From positions 1 to 14,054 of the forward strand of contig DRBY01000104.1 in NCBI GenBank assembly GCA_011042755.1: DNA of 14,054 nucleotides, in the 5' to 3' direction. Positions 6,517 through 13,932 of the stretch are shown in pieces. The translations under genes were made by a program, and so were the position numbers. Source of the stretch: Thermoproteota archaeon (GTDB lineage: Archaea; Thermoproteota; Korarchaeia; Korarchaeales; Korarchaeaceae). The notes under the pieces were generated by a model, which had not been told where the DNA came from, did not search any database, and saw only the letters and a program-made list of their open reading frames with translations. Position 1 is the first letter of the stretch, and each line of letters starts with the position of its first letter.

Positions 6517-6878
6517 GCGCTGTTTGTCTTACTTCATGTAGCAGTTCAACTGCTGCGCCTCAAAGCTCTGGAGAGTCTCTTGCCATTCCTTGACGCTCTC
6601 AGCCTTGGTCTACTCGGTGACCCTGATTCTTCTCTATATGATCCGAATTCCGAATACTTAGTGGTGTCAGGCGTCGAAGCTGCTTTAACGGCGACCTTAG
6701 GTCTCCTAGTGTATCTCCTCTCAGAAAGGGGGTATGGAGCACCTTGGCACCCCTCGGTCCAGTGGGGTGACTGCCTACTGCCACGCGAGGAGTCTAGCCT
6801 CCTTAGCGACCTGCACTGTCCTTGAGGAGCAGTCTCCTCGAAGTAAGCAGAGCTTGAGAGTCGCTTTGACCGTGCAAC
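6517..6878 (+). other. Gene-poor gap with a possible relic reading frame
   Basis: Together with its flanks this is a stretch of about 400 bp with no convincing gene. It is visibly richer in A and T than the surrounding genes and uses Leu codons TTA and CTT that the neighbours avoid. One plus-strand frame stays open up to a TGA at 6823-6825 and would encode two hydrophobic runs (around NALFVLLHVAVQLL and YLVVSGVEAALTATLGLLVYLL). It lacks an ATG or GTG start at a sensible place (the nearest start is a TTG at 6580) and has no clear ribosome-binding site. It may be the remnant of a membrane protein cut by the IS607 insertion, or chance. I found no C/D box RNA, tRNA or repeat array here; two hairpins at its right end are listed separately. 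Confidence 0.3.
6787..6839. repeat. Two tandem AGGAG hairpins upstream of the M42 peptidase
   Basis: AGGAG (6788-6792) pairs with CTCCT (6799-6803). GAGGAG (6824-6829) pairs perfectly with CTCCTC (6834-6839) around a 4-nt loop. Both stems have nearly the same sequence and lie 40-95 bp before the predicted promoter of the peptidase gene. They could be a protein-binding site or remnants of the older gene end; the role is unknown. Confidence 0.35.
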
Positions 6879-6887
6879 AAAGTTTTT
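6879..6887 (+). promoter_or_regulatory. TATA-like box of the M42 peptidase gene
   Basis: AAAGTTTTT is centred at about 6883, 30 nt before the GTG at 6913. It predicts a transcript beginning within a few bases of that start codon. Confidence 0.4.
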
Positions 6888-6912
6888 GGAATCTCAAACT
6901 TGGCGAGAGGCG

Positions 6913-8019
6913 GTGACTCGTTTGCCTGAGGAGAAAGAGGAGAAGAAGATTGAGATTCCGGAAGAAGATAGGCTGCTGGCCTCTCAGTTCCTCGAGCGAC
7001 TGATCTCCACGCCCACCGTGACGGGAATGGAGAGGTCGGCCGAGGGTGTGGTCAGGGAACTCTTGGGGCCGTATGTTGACGAGTTGAGAGTAACTGGCTG
7101 GGCAAACTACGTGGGCACGATAAACCCCGAGGGAAGCAAGAGCATCATGATGGTAGCTCACATAGACCAGATCGGCTTCATCGTTAGGTCCATAGATGAC
7201 AAGGGATACCTGAAGTTCGCTCCGGTCGGCGGGTGGGATCCAAAGGTTCCCTACGGGTGCAGAGTGAAGGTGCTGACGAAGAGCGGCCCCGTCTACGGGG
7301 TCATCGGAACGGTCCCTCCGCACCTGCTGAAGAAGGAGAAGGCCGAGAAGCCGCCTGAATTCGACGAACTCGCAATAGACATAGGCGCCGACAGCAAGAA
7401 GGAGGCCGAGGAGATGGGCGTGAGAGTCGGCGACTACGTCGTGGTAGATGCTCCATATAGGGAGCTCACCAAGTACAGGGTTGTGGGGGCTGGCTTCGAC
7501 GACAAGTCCGGCGTGGCGACTATCTTCCTGGCGGCGAAGAGAATCTGGGAGAGGAAATCTGAGCTGAGGGACGTAGCTGTGCACATCGTCGCGACCGTGC
7601 AGGAGGAGATAGGGCTTAGAGGCGCCTACATGGTAGGCTACGAGCTCAAGCCTGACGTTGCTCTCGTGGTCGACGTGACGTTCGCGACTTCGCCGGGGGT
7701 CCCACAGGGGAAGGTGCAGATCGAGCTGGGCAAGGGTCCGGCAATCTCTATTGGGCCGATATATCACCCGGACGTCGTCGACAGGCTCATAGAGCTAGCC
7801 GAAGAAAAGGAGATACCGTATCAGAGGGAGGCAGACCCGAGGGGGGCCGGTACTGACACGTGGGCTATCCAGATAGCCAGGGGAGGAGTGAAGACCGCTC
7901 TCTCATCAATACCCAACAGGTACATGCACAGCGGAGTCGAGATGGTGGACCTCAGAGACGTCGTCTTCAATAGCATGCTCCTAGCCGAGTACGCGCTCGC
8001 CTACGCAGAGTCCAGCTAG
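6913..8019 (+). CDS. M42-family metalloaminopeptidase (tetrahedral aminopeptidase/deblocking aminopeptidase type)
   Basis: The 368-residue cytosolic protein belongs to peptidase family M42, whose members form large hollow tetrahedral complexes that trim peptides released by other proteases. The two-metal site is intact: His83 and Asp85 (VAHIDQIGF), Asp196 (GFDDKSG), catalytic Glu231 and Glu232 (QEEIGLRGA), Asp254 (DVTFATSPG) and His339 (RYMHSGVE). The PDZ-like insert typical of the family lies at about 105-185. The start could be GTG 6913 or TTG 6922, the latter five bases after GGTGA; I chose GTG because the TATA-like box places the transcript start next to it. The gene is convergent with the Mth938-like gene, and the palindrome CTAG at 8016-8019 supplies the stop codon of both. 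The specific substrate cannot be told from sequence. Confidence 0.95.
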   Translation: MTRLPEEKEEKKIEIPEEDRLLASQFLERLISTPTVTGMERSAEGVVRELLGPYVDELRVTGWANYVGTINPEGSKSIMMVAHIDQIGFIVRSIDDKGYLKFAPVGGWDPKVPYGCRVKVLTKSGPVYGVIGTVPPHLLKKEKAEKPPEFDELAIDIGADSKKEAEEMGVRVGDYVVVDAPYRELTKYRVVGAGFDDKSGVATIFLAAKRIWERKSELRDVAVHIVATVQEEIGLRGAYMVGYELKPDVALVVDVTFATSPGVPQGKVQIELGKGPAISIGPIYHPDVVDRLIELAEEKEIPYQREADPRGAGTDTWAIQIARGGVKTALSSIPNRYMHSGVEMVDLRDVVFNSMLLAEYALAYAESS

Positions 8020-8381
8020 CAGGTCACGTGAAAGACCGCCGCCACCCTCCTCCCCTCTTCCTTCAATTTGTTGTAGGCATCGATTGCAGAGGGCGTCCTC
8101 TTCACCACGAGTTCGGCGCCCAGCTCCTTGGCCGCCTCCTCCACCCCGACCAGGGGGAGCGCTCCGAACTGGCCGGTGCCAACGACGATGATCTCCGGCC
8201 TGTAGACGGAGAAGTACTCGCGGATCTCCTTGCCCGTCAGCGGCGTGTGCCCGAACCTCCCCCGCATGCCTGCCGACAGCTCCTTCCTCCTGGCGCTAAT
8301 CTCGTCCGTGAGCACTACGTCGTGCTTGTATGTCTTGCCGTCCACCACTATGTAGCCGAAGCCCGTCTTCTCCACTCTCAT
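8016..8381 (-). CDS. Mth938-like/DUF498 family protein
   Basis: The 121-residue protein matches the Mth938-like family, which includes the mitochondrial complex I assembly factor NDUFAF3. Family hallmarks are FGYIVVDGKTYKHDV, GHTPLTGKEI, IIVVGTGQFGALPL, RTPSAIDAYNKLKEEG and a C-terminal VAAVFHVTC. The length is typical of a single-domain member. The biochemical activity of archaeal members is unknown. Its ATG overlaps the TGA of pheT (ATGA, 8378-8381), a sign of translational coupling within the pheS-pheT unit. The TAG stop overlaps that of the M42 peptidase on the other strand. Confidence 0.9.
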   Translation of the reverse strand: MRVEKTGFGYIVVDGKTYKHDVVLTDEISARRKELSAGMRGRFGHTPLTGKEIREYFSVYRPEIIVVGTGQFGALPLVGVEEAAKELGAELVVKRTPSAIDAYNKLKEEGRRVAAVFHVTC

Positions 8382-10039
8382 TCTATCACCTCGAGTCTCT
8401 CCAGGGATAGCTCAAAAACGGCCACTGGCGTCTTGATCTTGTTCAGCTCCAGGACCTCAGGGTGAACTTCTCCCACGACTCCGGCGCTCACGCCGTCGAC
8501 CAAGACCTCTGCGGTGCGGCCTCTGAGCAGCGACGGGTGCTCTGCAGGCCTCAGCTCGAAGCTCACGTTCAGGTTCCTCAAGAGGGCATACAGATCGGCC
8601 TGTATGTCCTCGAAGCCCACCTCGCTGTCGGCTACGGCTGCGGCCAGCCTCCTCTCATCTCTGGCTCCGGTCTCAGCCGTCTCGTCGGGGATGACGACGT
8701 CGCCGACCTCGAAGATCCTCTGAGGCAGCGGGGCCCCGGTGTTCCTCGACAGGAACGCTATGAGTCCTGGGAGCAGGGAGTCCCGGAGCACGGTGTAAGA
8801 GGCCGTCACCGGGTTGGCCACCTCGACCACCGGCGACTCGGGCCTGTTGACCCTGCGGAAGAGAACCTCCCTGCTAGTCATGACGTAGTTGAGCACCTCT
8901 TGATACCCCAGGCCGATCATCAGAGACCTGACCAGCGCAGACGCCTTCTCCACGGGGTGCCTCTTGCCAAACGTCGTCACGTGCATGGGCAGCTCTGGGG
9001 TCAAGTAGTCGTAGCCGAGCGACTGAGCGACCTCCTCGACCACATCCACCGGGTGGAGGAAGTCGCTCCTGTAGGCCGGTATCCTGACCTTTATCACGTT
9101 CCCCTTTGCCTCAGCCCCCAGCCTAGCCTTCTCCAGCAGGTTCACGACGTCCTGCGCCGAGAGGTTCAGACCCATCATCGAGTTGACGTAATCGAGCTCG
9201 ACGGTCATCTCAGAGACCGAGAGGTCGGGAGTCACTATGGGGCCCTCAGGGTAGCTGATGACGACCGTTCCAATCCTTCCTCCCCTCTCGGCCAGCGCCG
9301 TCGCCATCAGCACCAGCGCCTGGCTTATTGCCCTCATGTCGGGGCCGGTGACGTCAAGGAAGATGTTCCGAGTGGAGGAAGTGACCCTAGTCAGCTCTCC
9401 GTTGAGTATGGGCGGTACCGAGAGCACGCCCCCCTCCGAGTCTCTAAGCACTGGCACCACCGAGCCGTCTCCAACAAGGTGCGCGTATTCCCTTCCCTTC
9501 TCGGTCCTCCTCAGCATCTCAGCAGCGGTCATCTCCTCCGTCTCGCCCAGGGGCACGAACCTCACGCTGTCGGAGGGCTCGGCCGCGTATGTTATCGGAG
9601 GCTCCAGCACGTCGGCGTTGTGGAGACCCATAGACATCTTGCGCCTGTCTCTGCCCAAGGTCTGGTGGAGCTTCTCTTGCGCCCTCATGATCGCGACAAG
9701 AGCCGTCTCGTCCAGCTCGATCCCCTCGATCAGCGCGCCGACGAAGTAGGGCCTAACCGCCTTAACCGACGGATCAACCTTGACCTCCCAGCCAGAGTCG
9801 AAGACCTCGTAGTTGGGCAGGCCAACCTCTTTCCCTAAGAAACCGCGGAGAGCCCTGGCTAGGCCCTCCACAGTGACGAGATCCAGCCTATCTGCGGTGA
9901 TCTCTAGCTCAAGCTCTCCGTCTTCCTCTCCCTCCAAGCTAACCTTGATGCGGGCTAGGAGATCCGCGAGCCTATCCTCGGGGATCTCCTCTCCAACCAG
10001 CCTGCACAGGTCCGAGTAGTCGACCGTGATAACGGGCAC
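8378..10039 (-). CDS. pheT: Phenylalanyl-tRNA synthetase beta subunit
   Basis: This is the beta subunit of the heterotetrameric synthetase that charges tRNA-Phe. The archaeal/eukaryotic-type protein of about 553 residues lacks the long N-terminal extension of bacterial PheT. An N-terminal domain is followed by the B3/B4 editing domain (around RFVPLGE to VTSSTRNIFLDVTG), which hydrolyses mischarged Tyr-tRNA. The B5 DNA-binding-like domain comes next (from YVNSMMGLNL to SLGYDYL), then the catalytic-like core with LNYVMTSREV and ANPVTASYTVLRDSLLPGL. Three in-frame GTG codons lie at 10048, 10045 and 10039. I prefer 10039 because it gives the usual MP start and leaves GAGGTG as a Shine-Dalgarno sequence at proper spacing, although 10048 is possible. 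It follows pheS almost without a gap. Confidence 0.96.
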   Translation of the reverse strand: MPVITVDYSDLCRLVGEEIPEDRLADLLARIKVSLEGEEDGELELEITADRLDLVTVEGLARALRGFLGKEVGLPNYEVFDSGWEVKVDPSVKAVRPYFVGALIEGIELDETALVAIMRAQEKLHQTLGRDRRKMSMGLHNADVLEPPITYAAEPSDSVRFVPLGETEEMTAAEMLRRTEKGREYAHLVGDGSVVPVLRDSEGGVLSVPPILNGELTRVTSSTRNIFLDVTGPDMRAISQALVLMATALAERGGRIGTVVISYPEGPIVTPDLSVSEMTVELDYVNSMMGLNLSAQDVVNLLEKARLGAEAKGNVIKVRIPAYRSDFLHPVDVVEEVAQSLGYDYLTPELPMHVTTFGKRHPVEKASALVRSLMIGLGYQEVLNYVMTSREVLFRRVNRPESPVVEVANPVTASYTVLRDSLLPGLIAFLSRNTGAPLPQRIFEVGDVVIPDETAETGARDERRLAAAVADSEVGFEDIQADLYALLRNLNVSFELRPAEHPSLLRGRTAEVLVDGVSAGVVGEVHPEVLELNKIKTPVAVFELSLERLEVIE

Positions 10040-10041
10040 GC

Positions 10042-11544
10042 TCACCACCTCGCCGGGAACTCCCTCAAGAACTGGAGATCCTGGCTGTGTAGGTCCCTAA
10101 TGTCATCGAGACCCAGCCGGACCATCGCTAGCCTGCCTATCCCTATACCCCAGGCCAGCGCCTGAACCTTCGGGTAGTCGTAGCCAAGCGGGATCATCAC
10201 CTCAGGCCTGAAGAGGCCGGAGCCCGCTATCTCTATCCACCCTATCTCTGGGTGCTTGACGTAAGCCTCAACGCTCGGCTCCGTGAACGGGAAGTAAGCC
10301 GGCCTGAAGGCGACCTCCTCGAAGCCAAGCTTGTTGGCGAACTCCTTCAGGTATCCCAGCAGGTGCCTCACGTTGAGACCCTCCGCGAGCACCACGCCCT
10401 CGCACTGGTGGAACTCCATCGAGTGCGTCTTGTCTAGCGCCTCGGGCCTGAACACCCTGTCGATGACGAATATCTTCAGCGGGAGGTCCTTCCTGCTGGC
10501 TAGAGTTCTGGCAGATGCGGAAGTGGTCTGAGACCTCAACATGAGCCTCATGGCAGTCTCGAAGCTCCACTTGTACCCCCAACCCTTGGAGCCTGTTATC
10601 CAGCCGTCTTCGTGCGTCCTCCTCACCCTCTCAACGAGATCTGGGTCAGGTGGCACGGGGGCTGTGGCCGGGTACGCCAGAGCGTAGGAGTCGTGAACCT
10701 CCCTGGCTGGGTGATCCTGAGCCTGAAACAGCACATCGAAGTTCCAGAACTCCGCCTCCACGATGGGGCTCTTGACCTCCTCGAACCCCATGCCGATGAG
10801 TATCTCCCTGACCTCCTCGAGGAACTGGACGTAGGGGTGCGACTTGCCCGGGTAGACCGTTGGAGGCGGTAGCGTTACGTCGTAGGCCTTGAGCCTGACC
10901 TTCCTCCACGCCCCGCTTTCAATAAGCTCTCTGTTCAGCTTGGCAACCTCCATGACCACCGGAACCCTACCGTGGGCAACTTCCACGCCTAGGGGAGTCA
11001 GGGCCAGCGTGAACTCCGCTATCTCGTCCTCTTCAACGAGGCCTCTGGCCCTCAGCCTAGACGCAGCCTCAGCAGGTATCTCTTGAACACCTGAAGCGAC
11101 TGATCTCAGCGCCTCCCCGAGGGGCGATCTCTCAGGAGCTGAGACCAGTTCGACAATAGTCTCGCCGTCAGACTTCCTGAATGAGATCCAGCCAGCCCTC
11201 CTGGCCTCGCCGAGCGCGGCGTCTAGCTCAGCCTTGTCTGAGAACAGATCGCTCTCCCTGACTCTCGATAGGGGGATGGATCCTCCGCTCGTCCTCAATA
11301 GGTCCAGCAGCCTCTCCTCTGGCAGGCCCCTGTTCACCGCATCCTTCCCTCTCTCCGTGAGGCGCAGTACCTTCCTGGTACGCCTCTCTACTAGAACCAG
11401 CCCCTTGTCTGCTAGTAGAGACGCTAGAGCAAGGGCAGAGCTCCTCTCCATGGGTATCTTGTCGACGTCAGCCCTCCCTCCTCTAGAAGCTAGGAGACGA
11501 ATTAGGCGCAGCTCGCCCTCTGTGACAGATACCTCTCTAGTCAC
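10042..11544 (-). CDS. pheS: Phenylalanyl-tRNA synthetase alpha subunit
   Basis: The 500-residue alpha subunit carries the class II aminoacylation site. Residues 1 to about 190 form the winged-helix-like N-terminal domains of archaeal/eukaryotic PheS. The catalytic half begins near HPYVQFLEEVREIL (motif 1 region). LRSQTTSASAR and FRPEALDKTHSMEFHQCEG (motif 2) follow, then the Phe-binding GWIEIAGSGLFRPE and motif 3, WGIGIGRLAM, with its arginine. The start is GTG at 11544, five bases after GGAGGTGAT, the strongest Shine-Dalgarno sequence in the window and nearly a full match to the 16S rRNA tail. Unlike most neighbours it therefore appears to be read from a leadered mRNA. It is coupled to pheT and the Mth938-like gene. 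Confidence 0.98.
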   Translation of the reverse strand: MTREVSVTEGELRLIRLLASRGGRADVDKIPMERSSALALASLLADKGLVLVERRTRKVLRLTERGKDAVNRGLPEERLLDLLRTSGGSIPLSRVRESDLFSDKAELDAALGEARRAGWISFRKSDGETIVELVSAPERSPLGEALRSVASGVQEIPAEAASRLRARGLVEEDEIAEFTLALTPLGVEVAHGRVPVVMEVAKLNRELIESGAWRKVRLKAYDVTLPPPTVYPGKSHPYVQFLEEVREILIGMGFEEVKSPIVEAEFWNFDVLFQAQDHPAREVHDSYALAYPATAPVPPDPDLVERVRRTHEDGWITGSKGWGYKWSFETAMRLMLRSQTTSASARTLASRKDLPLKIFVIDRVFRPEALDKTHSMEFHQCEGVVLAEGLNVRHLLGYLKEFANKLGFEEVAFRPAYFPFTEPSVEAYVKHPEIGWIEIAGSGLFRPEVMIPLGYDYPKVQALAWGIGIGRLAMVRLGLDDIRDLHSQDLQFLREFPARW

Positions 11545-11718
11545 CCGAAATCACCTCCAGAATCAGCAATGCGGCCGGGGAGGCGCAGACGAGGTGGGCT
11601 CAAGAGGATAGGCCACGCCAGACTGCCCACTAGCCGATGGAGCAGGCAGGTCAGGCGCTTGTAAATTGGCAGGGCATCGCCTCCTCCCCCAGCGGTCGGG
11701 CCTGCCTCCAGCACTTAA
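11545..11718 (-). promoter_or_regulatory. Leader region of pheS with ribosome-binding site and a stem
   Basis: This 174-nt gap has no protein gene I can support. GGAGGTGAT (11550-11558 on the minus strand) is the pheS ribosome-binding site. An AT-rich minus-strand patch, CAATTTAC at 11661-11668, could be a TATA box and would give a leader of roughly 90-95 nt. Within that leader GTGGGC and GCCCAC (11594-11599 with 11625-11630) can pair as a 6-bp GC-rich stem. I see no phenylalanine-rich leader peptide and no T-box-like features. The palindrome CTTAATTAAG at 11714-11723 covers the DUF763 stop codon. Confidence 0.4.
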
Positions 11719-12825
11719 TTAAGCTTTGGGGCCACCCTCCATCAAACCACTCAGCCTCTTCAGTATACGCCTCTTCTCGCTCTCCGGCAGGTCGGAGCCT
11801 CTCACCAGCTCTGAGAGGAATGAAATCACCTGATCCATCCTCCTCACGTCTACTGGGAACGGCACGCCGTCCTTGCCGCCGAAGGCGAAGGAGTACCTGA
11901 TCGGGTCTCTGCGACTGGGCTCTGCTCCTTCAATGAGCTCAGCGAGGAGAGCAAGCGCCCGAACCGTCGCGGGGCCTACCCCTCTTATCTCGACCAGTTC
12001 CTCGTAGTTCGAGACACCGGCCTCATACGCCCTCCTCAGCGCCGCCCAGTCGACCCTCCTGGGCATCACGAGAATCGGGATCCCTCCCTCCTCGCCGAGG
12101 TAAGGTGAGAGAGGACCCCTGACCGCCTCCCTGATCATCCTGGAGAGCCTCTCCGGGCCCTCTGCCACCAAGTCGACCGAGGCCTTTCTAGCTTCCTCGC
12201 TCTCTCTAGCCGTCATGTCCAGCACCGCTGGCTCCTTCCTCTCCCCCACGATCCCGGCGTGAGGCTCTACGACGAAACTTGACACGTTCTCACCCAGCCA
12301 GTGGTACCTCCTGGCTAGCCTCCTCTCTGGATTCATTCCCTGCTGGATGACTGCCCACAGGCCGTCTTCCGTGATGATCAGGGCGTGGTGGTATATCTGG
12401 TAGCCATCTTGTAGGACTGCGTTGTCCACCTTGGCGGACATCCTGCTGGCCCTCAAGAGCCTCTGAGCCTCGCTATCTCCGAGGCCCAGCCTCCTGACCA
12501 CCCTGTGGATGTCCCCCGGTATCTTCGTGGAGGCCTTTCCCTTCCCTCCGAGGACTGCGACGCCGAGTTCCCTCTCCTCTAGGGCCTCCCTGAGGGCTGC
12601 CGTAACGACGGTCGTGACTCCGGAGGAGTGCCAGTCGTAGCCCAAGGCGCACCCAAAGGCCTGGAACCAGACGGGGTCGGACAGCCTCCTGAGGAGCTCG
12701 GCCCTCCCGTACTCACCAACTATGGCCTCAGCTATCAACCCGGCGAGCTTCTTCATCCTCACGAAGAGCCAACGTGGAGCCTTTCCGACGTGGAGCGGTA
12801 GTAGGGCCTCCCCTGTCCTCTTCAA
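11719..12825 (-). CDS. DUF763 (COG1415) protein
   Basis: The 368-residue protein belongs to the uncharacterised DUF763 family found mainly in archaea and thermophilic bacteria. Conserved blocks include [19 protein letters not shown] at the N terminus, [22 protein letters not shown] at about 48-69 and [14 protein letters not shown], plus a His-rich segment [11 protein letters not shown] near 140-150. A helix-hairpin-helix-like motif ([14 protein letters not shown], about 278-291) suggests nucleic-acid binding. No known catalytic signature is evident. The start is TTG at 12825, which yields the conserved MxRTG opening; an upstream in-frame TAG rules out a longer form. TCATAATC at 12853-12860 may be its TATA region. 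It lies 42 bp after the COG2100-type radical SAM gene in the same direction, so the two may be cotranscribed. Confidence 0.9.
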   Translation of the reverse strand: MKRTGEALLPLHVGKAPRWLFVRMKKLAGLIAEAIVGEYGRAELLRRLSDPVWFQAFGCALGYDWHSSGVTTVVTAALREALEERELGVAVLGGKGKASTKIPGDIHRVVRRLGLGDSEAQRLLRASRMSAKVDNAVLQDGYQIYHHALIITEDGLWAVIQQGMNPERRLARRYHWLGENVSSFVVEPHAGIVGERKEPAVLDMTARESEEARKASVDLVAEGPERLSRMIREAVRGPLSPYLGEEGGIPILVMPRRVDWAALRRAYEAGVSNYEELVEIRGVGPATVRALALLAELIEGAEPSRRDPIRYSFAFGGKDGVPFPVDVRRMDQVISFLSELVRGSDLPESEKRRILKRLSGLMEGGPKA

Positions 12826-12867
12826 CTCTCGTGACTATGGGGGCTTGGTGGGTCATAATCCTGTCGC

Positions 12868-13878
12868 TCATGGGGCTGGCCTCAGTACGTACACGTTATC
12901 CTTGTCCCTCAGCACGACGGCTCTTACCTCAGAGCCAAGCGGGTATCCCTCCGCGTTGACGAGAGTCACGGACCTTCCTCTGGCTACGCCCAGGGCCTCG
13001 CCCTTCCTCCAGCCGGGGGCGACTATCTTCGCGGTGACCTTCTCACCTACCCTCATGGTCTTTGGTATGCTCCTAGCTGGCCTTATGCCAAAGTCTTCCC
13101 TGGTGAGTACCAGCTTGACGCCGTACTCCTCCTCCCACCTCCTGAGGGCAGAGTAGAAGCGGGCCCAGGACATGGGCTTCACCCCGGGCGGCCTCCTCCC
13201 GTGTCGGTGAGCCTCGTACTTCTGTATTCCTAGAGGCGGCCACCTCTTGCCAGCTCCTATGTCCAGAGCGAACTCTATGATCTGGGGGATGTCCTCGTCG
13301 TTGAGACCAGGCACCCAGACTGGCGCTATCAACAGGTCCACCTCGCTCTCAGCCACTCTCTTAGCGAACTCCTTCACTCTCTCAACGTCGTAGGATGGAG
13401 TGTCGGCAAGGGCCCTCGCCTTCTCTGGGTTTAAGCTGTCTATACTCAGGTTCACGCGGTCCAAGCCAGACTCCTCCAGCTTAGGTACGTCCTCTGGCCC
13501 TAAAGTGGTTCCGTGGGTCTGCACGGAGACTACCGACACTTGAGGTCTCTCCTTTAGCCTCCTGAACAGTTCGTATATCCTCGGATACGTAAAGGGATCT
13601 CCGACCGTGTCCACGTGCGCCTCTATGCCGTCTATCCCCTTGTATGCAGCTATCTCATCGAACCACTGCAGCAGGTAGTCTAGATCCACGATGTACTCGG
13701 CCAACCTCGTCCTACTCTTTGGACCCGCGTCCGTAGAGCAGAATACGCAGGACAGGGCGCACGTGCTCGACGGCCTTACCTGGATGAGCGAGGTCCCCCT
13801 GTCAATCAGGCCGAAGGCGACGGTCCCGACCAGTGGGACGGCCGCGTCCTCTGGAATTCGCACCAGCGCCCTGCCCAC
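12868..13878 (-). CDS. Radical SAM protein, COG2100-like, with C-terminal TRAM-like domain
   Basis: The 336-residue protein has the radical SAM CX3CX2C motif at Cys40, Cys44 and Cys47, preceded by a conserved-looking AFGLIDRGTSLIQVRPSSTC. GDPFTYP, VQTHGTTL and NLSIDSLNPEKA follow the usual core strands. Residues about 271-334 form a small beta-rich module (MRVGEKVTAKIVAPGW onward) resembling the TRAM RNA-binding domain. COG2100 proteins are archaeal Fe-S oxidoreductases without an assigned reaction; the TRAM-like domain suggests an RNA or tRNA substrate. The GTG at 13878 lies 26.5 nt from the TATATA centre, so the mRNA would be leaderless; a GTG five codons later is an alternative. It is divergent from the phosphoesterase and upstream of DUF763. 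Confidence 0.91.
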   Translation of the reverse strand: MGRALVRIPEDAAVPLVGTVAFGLIDRGTSLIQVRPSSTCALSCVFCSTDAGPKSRTRLAEYIVDLDYLLQWFDEIAAYKGIDGIEAHVDTVGDPFTYPRIYELFRRLKERPQVSVVSVQTHGTTLGPEDVPKLEESGLDRVNLSIDSLNPEKARALADTPSYDVERVKEFAKRVAESEVDLLIAPVWVPGLNDEDIPQIIEFALDIGAGKRWPPLGIQKYEAHRHGRRPPGVKPMSWARFYSALRRWEEEYGVKLVLTREDFGIRPARSIPKTMRVGEKVTAKIVAPGWRKGEALGVARGRSVTLVNAEGYPLGSEVRAVVLRDKDNVYVLRPAP

Positions 13879-13901
13879 GCGCCCGCCGCCGACCGAGGAG
13901 A

Positions 13902-13907
13902 ATATAT
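13902..13907. promoter_or_regulatory. Palindromic TATATA-type element shared by two divergent genes
   Basis: ATATAT is centred at 13904.5, 26.5 nt from the GTG of the COG2100-like gene and 28.5 nt from the ATG of the phosphoesterase gene. Both transcripts would begin at or within a few bases of their start codons. A purine-rich GAGGAG on the left could be the recognition element for the plus direction. Confidence 0.5.
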
Positions 13908-13932
13908 CGACTCCCTTATACAGTCAGGCCGT

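Noticed and set aside
6886..6912. TTG at 6886 as the M42 start
   Set aside because: It lies inside the probable TATA box and adds nine residues with no support; GTG 6913 or TTG 6922 fit the promoter and the GGTGA sequence.
6775..7767. A 330-codon open frame on the minus strand opposite the M42 peptidase
   Set aside because: The plus-strand frame contains every M42 metal ligand; the opposite frame has low-complexity Leu/Arg/His composition and no domain.
8462..9838. A 458-codon open frame on the plus strand opposite pheT
   Set aside because: It is antisense to a clear pheT coding sequence, is rich in His, Arg and Gln in the manner of shadow frames in GC-rich genes, and shows no recognisable domain.
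10612..10909. Open frames on both strands inside pheS
   Set aside because: They lie within the well-conserved catalytic region of PheS in other frames and resemble no family.
11545..11718. A T-box-like or leader-peptide attenuator for pheS
   Set aside because: There is no tRNA-specifier structure, no terminator/antiterminator pair and no Phe-rich peptide; T-boxes are also a bacterial mechanism.
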